Positions 58,655 to 64,000 of a stretch of DNA of 64,000 nucleotides are shown piece after piece. Location: positions 3,410,001 through 3,474,000 of the forward strand of contig NC_007510.1 in the NCBI RefSeq assembly GCF_000012945.1, in the 5' to 3' direction. Source of the DNA: Burkholderia lata (GTDB lineage: Bacteria > Pseudomonadota > Gammaproteobacteria > Burkholderiales > Burkholderiaceae). How positions within the stretch are numbered: the stretch's first letter is position 1; every line of letters starts with the position of its first letter. The notes beneath the pieces are model-generated. The model worked only from the letters and a program-made list of their open reading frames with translations, did not search any database and was not told the origin of the DNA. The position numbers and the translations under genes were made by a program.

Positions 58655-59293
58655 TCAGGCCGCTTCGCGCGCCAGCGCGCGTCGGGCGGCCGGTCGTTCG
58701 GCCTCGCGCTGCGCGTGGGCCGTCCACGCAGGATACCGCGTCATGTCGAGCCCGATCGCGACACCCCAGCGATACAGCACGAACAGGAACGGATCGACGA
58801 TCGAATGCGCGCCCGGCTCGGCCCACGGGCGGCCGTCGGCGAGCGCTGCTTCGATCGTTTCGTTCGCGGCTTCGATCGTGCGTCGCCCGTGCGCGCTGAC
58901 CTCACCGTGCAGGGCCGGATCGCCGATGAAGCGGCCCGGCCGCCACAGCGCGCCATAGCCGACGCCATGCACCCAGCCGACCAGCCAGGCGAGCCACTCG
59001 TGGCACCGAGCCTCGCGCAGCGGATCGCCGAGCGGCAGCAATTGCGCATCCGGGTAACGGCGCGCGAGATACGTGAGGATTGCGGGCGTTTCGGTCAGCA
59101 CGTGCGGCTCGCCCGGAATCGCGAGTACCGGCACGCGCGCCTTCGCGTTGATCGCGAGATAGTGCGCTTCGAGGTTCTGCTGCTGCTGCACGGAGACGAT
59201 CTCGACGTCGAACGGTGCGCCGGTTTCCTCCAGCGCGATGTGGGCGGCAAGCGAGCAGGCGCCTGGCGAAAGATAGAGACGATAGGCGTTCAT
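58655..59293 (-). CDS. Glutathione S-transferase family protein
   Basis: A 212-residue GST. The N-terminal thioredoxin domain has LYLSPGACSLAAHIALEE and LTETPAILTYLARR; the C-terminal helical domain has the SIVDPFLFVLYRWG region. The CSLAAH start is the beta-class or related type common in proteobacteria. It is divergent from a LysR regulator, which has a palindrome just before its start; the two likely form a regulated pair. Confidence 0.9.
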   Translation of the reverse strand: MNAYRLYLSPGACSLAAHIALEETGAPFDVEIVSVQQQQNLEAHYLAINAKARVPVLAIPGEPHVLTETPAILTYLARRYPDAQLLPLGDPLREARCHEWLAWLVGWVHGVGYGALWRPGRFIGDPALHGEVSAHGRRTIEAANETIEAALADGRPWAEPGAHSIVDPFLFVLYRWGVAIGLDMTRYPAWTAHAQREAERPAARRALAREAA

Positions 59294-59384
59294 GGTGGTG
59301 TGGCCCGACGGGGCTGTGGAAGACGGAACCGAGTGTAGGAACGCGTGCATGCCCGCCGCAAACGATGAATTGTCGTGCTCGGGC

Positions 59385-59399
59385 ATTAGTGTTACTAAT
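59385..59399. promoter_or_regulatory. Palindrome just upstream of the LysR start
   Basis: ATTAGT-GTT-ACTAAT is a perfect six-base-arm palindrome six bases before the ATG at 59406 in the divergent GST/LysR gap. It is a likely autoregulatory LysR site. Confidence 0.6.
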
Positions 59400-59405
59400 A
59401 CCCGC

Positions 59406-60326
59406 ATGCGACGCATCCACCTTCCTCCGCTGCAGACGCTGCGCGCGTTCGAGACCGCCGTGCGGCTGCAGAGCTTCACGCGTGCGGCCGACGAACTCGC
59501 GCTCACGCAAGGCGCCGTCAGCCAGCACATCCGCGCACTCGAGGCGCAGCTCGGCTATCCGCTCTTCACGCGCGAGCGTAACGGCGCGACGCCGACGCAC
59601 GCCGCGCACGCGCTCGCACTGCAGGTGCGCCAGGGCCTCAGCGTGCTCGAGCGCGCGTTCGAGCCGGCACTCTCCGTACGCAGCCGCCCGCGCACCGGCG
59701 ACGTCACGCTGAACGTCAGCGTGCTGCCGAGCGTCGCCGAGCGCTGGCTTGCGCCGCGCCTGCCGCGCTTCTCGGCCGCGCATCCGCACATCGCGATCGC
59801 GCTGCACCCGGACGTGGCGCTTGCGCCGCTGCGCAAGCGCGACCGCATCGACGTCGCGCTGCGCTACGGGCCCGGCACGTGGCCGGGCGTCGTCGCCGAG
59901 AAGCTGATGAACGAGACGATCTTTCCGGTGGCGAGCCCCACGTACCGCAATCGCGACGGCGTCGCGCCGCGCGCGCCGGCGGATCTCGTGCGCGCGACGC
60001 TGTTGCGCCATCCCGCGCAACCGTGGGAACCGTGGCTCCAGGCCGCGCGGCTCGACCTCACGGAATCCGCACGCGCGCCGCGTTTCACCGATGCAAATGC
60101 GCTGATCGACGCGACGCTGAAGGGGCGCGGCGTCGCACTCGCGCGCCGCTCGCTGATCGAGCCCGAACTCGCGAACGGCACGCTCGTGCGCGTATCGACG
60201 GTGCGCGTGACCGACGTGTATGCGCACTACGTCGTGTGGCGCCCGGGCCATCCACATGAAGCGGCGATCCGCACCTGGCTGGACTGGCTGCGCAGCGAGG
60301 TGCGGCGACGCACACCGCGTCGCTGA
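59406..60326 (+). CDS. LysR family transcriptional regulator (GcvA-like)
   Basis: A 306-residue LysR protein. The winged helix-turn-helix (LPPLQTLRAFETAVRLQSFTRAA, TQGAVSQHIRALE) is at about 5-65, followed by the substrate-binding domain ending YVVWRPGHPHEAAIRTWLDWL. The start at 59406 fits the family N-terminus; the upstream frame lacks coding features. It is divergent from a GST and probably controls it. The effector is unknown. Confidence 0.9.
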   Translation: MRRIHLPPLQTLRAFETAVRLQSFTRAADELALTQGAVSQHIRALEAQLGYPLFTRERNGATPTHAAHALALQVRQGLSVLERAFEPALSVRSRPRTGDVTLNVSVLPSVAERWLAPRLPRFSAAHPHIAIALHPDVALAPLRKRDRIDVALRYGPGTWPGVVAEKLMNETIFPVASPTYRNRDGVAPRAPADLVRATLLRHPAQPWEPWLQAARLDLTESARAPRFTDANALIDATLKGRGVALARRSLIEPELANGTLVRVSTVRVTDVYAHYVVWRPGHPHEAAIRTWLDWLRSEVRRRTPRR

Positions 60327-60592
60327 GGCCACGCGATCGGCCGCACACGTCCATCATGAACGGTCAAGCCACCGTGGACGCGCGCGTGCATTGCATCGCG
60401 CACCCGGGTAAAAGTGCCCGGCCCGCATCATCCACCGGGAAATATTGCATCCCTTCGACCGCGCGAAAGTACTTGGTCAGGATATCGAAAGCATTCCGCG
60501 ATCACGTGCCGGTCGCAAACGATTCACCGAAACGTCGCATCGCATCGGCATACTCGAAAACGTTTCCCGATCAGCCTGCCAGGAGAGAAGTC

Positions 60593-60886
60593 ATGCGTTG
60601 CGTTTCCGTCGTCGTCGTTCTTTGTGCCGCCGCTTTCGTCGCCGCCTGCAGTGACGACGCGCCGCACGACGCACACGCGACCGACGCTTCGCAGCAGGCC
60701 GGCGCATCGGCCGGCTCCGCCAGCGCATTCAACAACGACGCAGCCGCGAATTCCGCCGCGTCCGATGCCGCGCCGCTCGCGCCGCCCGTCGTGCACTACC
60801 CGCCCGATGACGACGACGACGCGAAGCCCGCGGCAAATGCTGCGAACGCAGCCGCGTCGAGTGTTGCAGCGTCGTCACCCGGCTGA
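60593..60886 (+). CDS. Small lipoprotein of unknown function
   Basis: A 97-residue protein with a signal peptide ending in the lipobox FVAAC (residues 15-19), so Cys19 would be lipidated. The mature part is low complexity, rich in Ala, Ser and Asp, with a run of five Asp near the centre. AGGAGAGAAGTC lies before the ATG, a strong ribosome-binding site. No family was recognised. It precedes the phospholipase C gene by 48 bases and may be co-expressed with it. Confidence 0.72.
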   Translation: MRCVSVVVVLCAAAFVAACSDDAPHDAHATDASQQAGASAGSASAFNNDAAANSAASDAAPLAPPVVHYPPDDDDDAKPAANAANAAASSVAASSPG

Positions 60887-60934
60887 TCCCTCCGCTTCCG
60901 TCCCCCGACCGCAGCAGAACCGAGGTGAAATAAC

Positions 60935-63055
60935 ATGACGTCATCGAGCCGCCGCCGTTTCCTGCATACCGTCGCACAATCCGCGGGCGCCGCCGTCGCG
61001 CTCAATGCCTTCCCCGAATCGATCCGCCGCGCGCTCGCGATTCCCGCCGCGCGCGGCACCGGCACGATCCGCGATGTCGAGCACATCGTCGTGTTCATGC
61101 AGGAAAACCGCTCGTTCGATCATTACTTCGGACACCTGCGCGGCGTGCGCGGCTACAACGACCGCTTCCCGATCCCGCTGCCGAACGGCAAGCCGGTGTG
61201 GTACCAGCCGTCGAAGGCCGACCCGGGCAAGCCGGTGCTGCCGTTCCGGCTGAACACGCTGACGACGAGCGCGCAGTGCGTCGGCGACCTCGACCACTCG
61301 TGGTACAAGACGCACGCGGCGATCGACGGTGGCCGCTACGACCAGTGGCCCGCGAACAAGACCGACATGACGATGGGCTATCACGTGCGCGAGGACATCC
61401 CGTTCCACTACGCGCTCGCCGATGCGTTCACCGTGTGCGACAACTACTTCTGCTCGCTGCCGGGGCCGACGCACCCGAACCGCTCGTACCTGATGACGGG
61501 CACCGTCGACCCGACCGGCAAGTTCGGCGGCCCGCTGCTCGACAACAGCGACTATGTCGACGGCGACGGGCCGCCCGCCTACCAGCTGCTGTCGTGGACG
61601 ACCTTTCCCGAGCGTCTCGAAGCACACGGCGTGTCGTGGCAGATCTACCAGCAGGGCACGACGGGCAACGATCCGTACAACGGCAACTACGGCACGAACG
61701 TGCTGCAGAACTTCGCGAACTTCATCAACGCGAAGCCCGGTTCGTCGCTGTACCAGCGCGCGCAGACGGTGCGCACACTCGACAACCTGAAGGACGACGT
61801 GATCAACGACCGGCTGCCGCAGGTGTCGTGGCTGTGCCCGCCCGCGGCGTTCTCCGAGCATCCGAAATACACGCCCGCGTACGGCGCGAACTACACGTCG
61901 CAGATCCTCGATGCGCTCACGTCGAACCCGGACGTATGGCGCAAGACCGTGCTGTTCATCATGTACGACGAGAACGACGGCTTCTTCGACCACGTCGTGC
62001 CGCCGCAGCCGCCGACGTCGGCCGCGCAGGGCGCATCGACCGTCACGACCGACGGCGAGCTGCACACGGTCGTGAACCCCGGTCGCGGCGGCAGCTACAC
62101 GGCCGACGGCCTGCCGTACGGCCTCGGGCCGCGCGTGCCGATGACGGTCGTGTCGCCGTGGACGAAAGGCGGCTTCGTGTGCTCGCAGGTGTTCGACCAC
62201 ACGTCGGTGATCCGCTTCATCGGCGAGCGTTTCGGCATCGACGAACCGAACATCACGCCGTGGCGTCGCACGGTGTGCGGCGACCTCACCGCCGCCTTCG
62301 ACTTCCGCTCGTCCGACGCATCGTTCCCGCCGCTGCCCGACACGAGCCAGTACCGCTCGATCGCCGACCAGCAGTGCACGTCGCAGCCCGCGCCGACGGT
62401 GCCCGCGACGCCGTCGCCGATCGACCCGCAGGAGCCCGGCGTGCGGCCGGCACGTGCGCTGCCGTACGAGTTGCACGTGAACGCAAGCATTGATGGCGGC
62501 ACCAGGCTGCGCATCGAGTTCGCGAACCGCGGCAACCAGGGCGCGCATTTTCACGTGTATTCGACGAACCGCACCGACGGCCCGTGGCGCTATACGGTGG
62601 GCGCGCGCCGCGTGCTACATGCGGACTTCGACCTGACCGTGACGAACGGGGCATATACGTTCTCGGTGTACGGGCCGAACGGCTTCGTGCGCGTGTTCTC
62701 GGGCAACGTGTCGGCCCCGGCCGCGCCGCATCGCAACCCGGCGCAGCCGGAAGTGAAGGCCGGCTACGACGTCGCGAACGGCAACCTGTACCTGAAGCTG
62801 CGCAACCCTGGCGGGGCCCACGTCACGCTGACGCTGACCGACAACGCGTACGGTGCGCCTTCGCGGCAAGTCACGCTGCATGGCGGCGACGAGCGCGTCG
62901 AGCAGTGGGCGCTCGCGGCGAGCCACCAATGGTATGACGTGACGGTGAGCGACGGCGCGGCCGGTACCTTCTCGCGCCGTTTCGCGGGCCACGTCGAGAA
63001 CGGCCGGCCGAGCTATTCGGATCCGGCGGCGGTACAGCCCGTCTCCGCGGCGTAA
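60935..63055 (+). CDS. Phosphocholine-specific phospholipase C (Tat-exported)
   Basis: A 706-residue enzyme of the acid-phosphatase-like PLC family. The N-terminus has the twin-arginine motif SRRRFL (residues 5-10) followed by a hydrophobic stretch and an Ala-X-Ala cleavage region. VFMQENRSFDHYFG near residue 60 is the family's metal-site motif, and MYDENDGFFDHV near 346 the second acidic site. Two C-terminal domains of the DUF756 type (about 510-590 and 610-690) follow. Related Burkholderia enzymes hydrolyse phosphatidylcholine or sphingomyelin. AGGTG lies before the ATG. Confidence 0.93.
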   Translation: MTSSSRRRFLHTVAQSAGAAVALNAFPESIRRALAIPAARGTGTIRDVEHIVVFMQENRSFDHYFGHLRGVRGYNDRFPIPLPNGKPVWYQPSKADPGKPVLPFRLNTLTTSAQCVGDLDHSWYKTHAAIDGGRYDQWPANKTDMTMGYHVREDIPFHYALADAFTVCDNYFCSLPGPTHPNRSYLMTGTVDPTGKFGGPLLDNSDYVDGDGPPAYQLLSWTTFPERLEAHGVSWQIYQQGTTGNDPYNGNYGTNVLQNFANFINAKPGSSLYQRAQTVRTLDNLKDDVINDRLPQVSWLCPPAAFSEHPKYTPAYGANYTSQILDALTSNPDVWRKTVLFIMYDENDGFFDHVVPPQPPTSAAQGASTVTTDGELHTVVNPGRGGSYTADGLPYGLGPRVPMTVVSPWTKGGFVCSQVFDHTSVIRFIGERFGIDEPNITPWRRTVCGDLTAAFDFRSSDASFPPLPDTSQYRSIADQQCTSQPAPTVPATPSPIDPQEPGVRPARALPYELHVNASIDGGTRLRIEFANRGNQGAHFHVYSTNRTDGPWRYTVGARRVLHADFDLTVTNGAYTFSVYGPNGFVRVFSGNVSAPAAPHRNPAQPEVKAGYDVANGNLYLKLRNPGGAHVTLTLTDNAYGAPSRQVTLHGGDERVEQWALAASHQWYDVTVSDGAAGTFSRRFAGHVENGRPSYSDPAAVQPVSAA

Positions 63056-63072
63056 GCGCGACGGCGCGGTGT

Positions 63073-63092
63073 GGCACGGCACCCGCCGTGCC
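63073..63092. terminator. Hairpin between convergent phospholipase and hydrolase genes
   Basis: GGCACGGC (63073-63080) pairs with GCCGTGCC (63085-63092) across a four-base loop; no T run follows. Confidence 0.5.
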
Positions 63093-63104
63093 GCCCGCCC
63101 GGTG

Positions 63105-63728
63105 TCAGACCGCGTGCGCGAGCGCGCGGTCGACGAGTGCGGCTTCGAAGCCGTCGTCTGCGTCGCGAAAGCGCAGCGGTGCCGCGCAGTGGACGAGCGT
63201 GTCGATGAAGTACTTGGCGCGCGGCCACGGCCCGAAGCCGGCCGCGGTATTGATGTGTCCGGCGTCACCGAGGTTCACGAACGCGCTGCCCAGGTGCTGC
63301 GCGAGCGTGCGAGCGTCTCCGAGCGGCATCCACGGATCGGTCTCGCTACCGATCACGATCGACGGCACGGCGAGCCGGCGCGCGTCGAACGGCCCGGCAA
63401 ACGTGAATTTCTTCGGACTGGCGGGCGCGACGAGCAGCACGCCCGCGACGTCGCCCGTATGCGGCCGCTGCGCGAGCGCATGCGCGGCCGCGAGGCAACC
63501 GAAGCTGTGCGCGGCCAGCACGAACGGGCCGCGTTCGCGGTCGAGCAAGGCGCGCACCGATTGCGCCCAGCGCGCGAGATCGGGCGCGTCCCAGTCGTCC
63601 TGCTCGACGCGCAGCGCGCGCGGGAACTGGCGTTCGAGCCAGGTCTGCCAGTGAGCGCCTTCGCTGCCGTGCAGGCCCGGAACGGTCACGAGCCGCGGCG
63701 GCCACGCCGATTTGCTGCATGCGCGCAT
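63105..63728 (-). CDS. Alpha/beta hydrolase, RBBP9/YdeN family
   Basis: A 207-residue serine hydrolase. PPRLVTVPGLHGSEGAHWQTWLE near the N-terminus is the family signature. AHSFGCLAA near residue 73 carries the nucleophile Ser, GSETDPWMP the Asp, and LGDAGHINTAAGFG the His. Mammalian RBBP9 is an esterase; bacterial members have no clear role. GAGGGCAATC before the ATG favours 63728 over an upstream in-frame start. Confidence 0.9.
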   Translation of the reverse strand: MRACSKSAWPPRLVTVPGLHGSEGAHWQTWLERQFPRALRVEQDDWDAPDLARWAQSVRALLDRERGPFVLAAHSFGCLAAAHALAQRPHTGDVAGVLLVAPASPKKFTFAGPFDARRLAVPSIVIGSETDPWMPLGDARTLAQHLGSAFVNLGDAGHINTAAGFGPWPRAKYFIDTLVHCAAPLRFRDADDGFEAALVDRALAHAV

Positions 63729-64000
63729 GATTGCCCTCGCTTGCTTGAAGACGGGATTCGATTGTGGCGCGGCGCCCCCGGCGGCCGAACCAATATTTTG
63801 TGCTTTGCTTTTGCGTGGGGCGGCCATCCGGCGGACGGCGCCCCGGGGACGGCCATCCCCGGATCGCTACCCAAAGCGGCCGCCCACGCCCGTCTCCGGC
63901 CCCGCGCACCGGCGCGCGATGCGCCGCGAGACCGTAGAATGTGGGCTTCCCGTCAGCTTCACACGGAACCGGGGCCGGGCGTCGACGCGTCGGGCGCCCG
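63729..64000. other. Upstream region at the window end
   Basis: No complete gene. TAGAAT near 63935, followed by a GC-rich stretch, suggests a plus-strand promoter for a gene beyond the window. Confidence 0.35.

Overview
The window is about 64 kb of GC-rich, densely packed bacterial DNA that looks like chromosome 1 of a Burkholderia, most likely of the Burkholderia cepacia complex. The grounds are the very strong G/C preference at third codon positions, a PhaM-type PHA granule regulator, a naturally split MetH, a bioA-bioF-bioD-bioB cluster, AceK, a KirBac-type potassium channel and a phosphocholine-specific phospholipase C. No rRNA, tRNA, insertion sequence, prophage or CRISPR array was recognised. 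The species assignment is inference from gene content.

Layout. 1-6.5 kb: a patatin-like lipase (cut by the window edge) with phaM, an enoyl-CoA hydratase and FAH-family hydrolase pair divergent from an IclR regulator, then DUF3108 and DUF3567 proteins. 6.6-10.5 kb: methionine synthase encoded by two consecutive genes. 10.5-15.4 kb: a DUF1840 protein, then argS, a SPOR-domain protein, dsbA and an SDR. 15.4-26 kb: a 7-bp VNTR, a peptide ABC-transporter binding protein, an ABC-F ATPase, a metallo-beta-lactamase-fold hydrolase, aceK, a beta-carbonic anhydrase, an SDR, YchJ and a secreted alpha/beta hydrolase. 26-31 kb: a gene-poor stretch with a long inverted repeat, then the biotin operon. 31-38.3 kb: a LysR regulator divergent from a pxpA / biotin carrier / biotin carboxylase / pxpB / pxpC / NCS1-permease operon, which looks like a split biotin-dependent carboxylase-amidohydrolase. 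38.3-48.2 kb: a Suppressor-of-fused protein, cutC, two overlapping small membrane proteins, an EAL phosphodiesterase, a Na+/H+ antiporter and a 1190-residue indolepyruvate ferredoxin oxidoreductase.

48.2-50.3 kb is the most unusual part: about 2.1 kb with no credible gene. It carries 19 imperfect repeat units in strict 87-90 bp register (11, then 7, then 1, with two breaks in phase). The unit opens with a conserved block close to TCACCGTTGAAATGCACAG, and outside the homogenised central block (units 4-9) and the decayed units it usually closes in a TATCCACA-like box resembling a DnaA box. It is not explained by any feature type I can name.

50.3-64 kb: a hexapeptide acetyltransferase, an AT-rich island with an ATAACTAGTTAT palindrome, a glutathione S-transferase, a KirBac channel, an orphan sulfate-binding protein, a dihydrodipicolinate-synthase-family gene preceded by a possible Lys-codon leader peptide and alternative hairpins, a Phd/VapC-type toxin-antitoxin pair, two LysR regulators each divergent from a partner (an MFS transporter and a second GST), a small lipoprotein, a Tat-exported phospholipase C and an RBBP9-like hydrolase.

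Together the region is mainly core metabolism (one-carbon/methionine, glyoxylate-shunt control, biotin) with accessory insertions. Start codons were chosen from ribosome-binding sites and family lengths. All functional calls come from reading motifs by eye, not from database searches.
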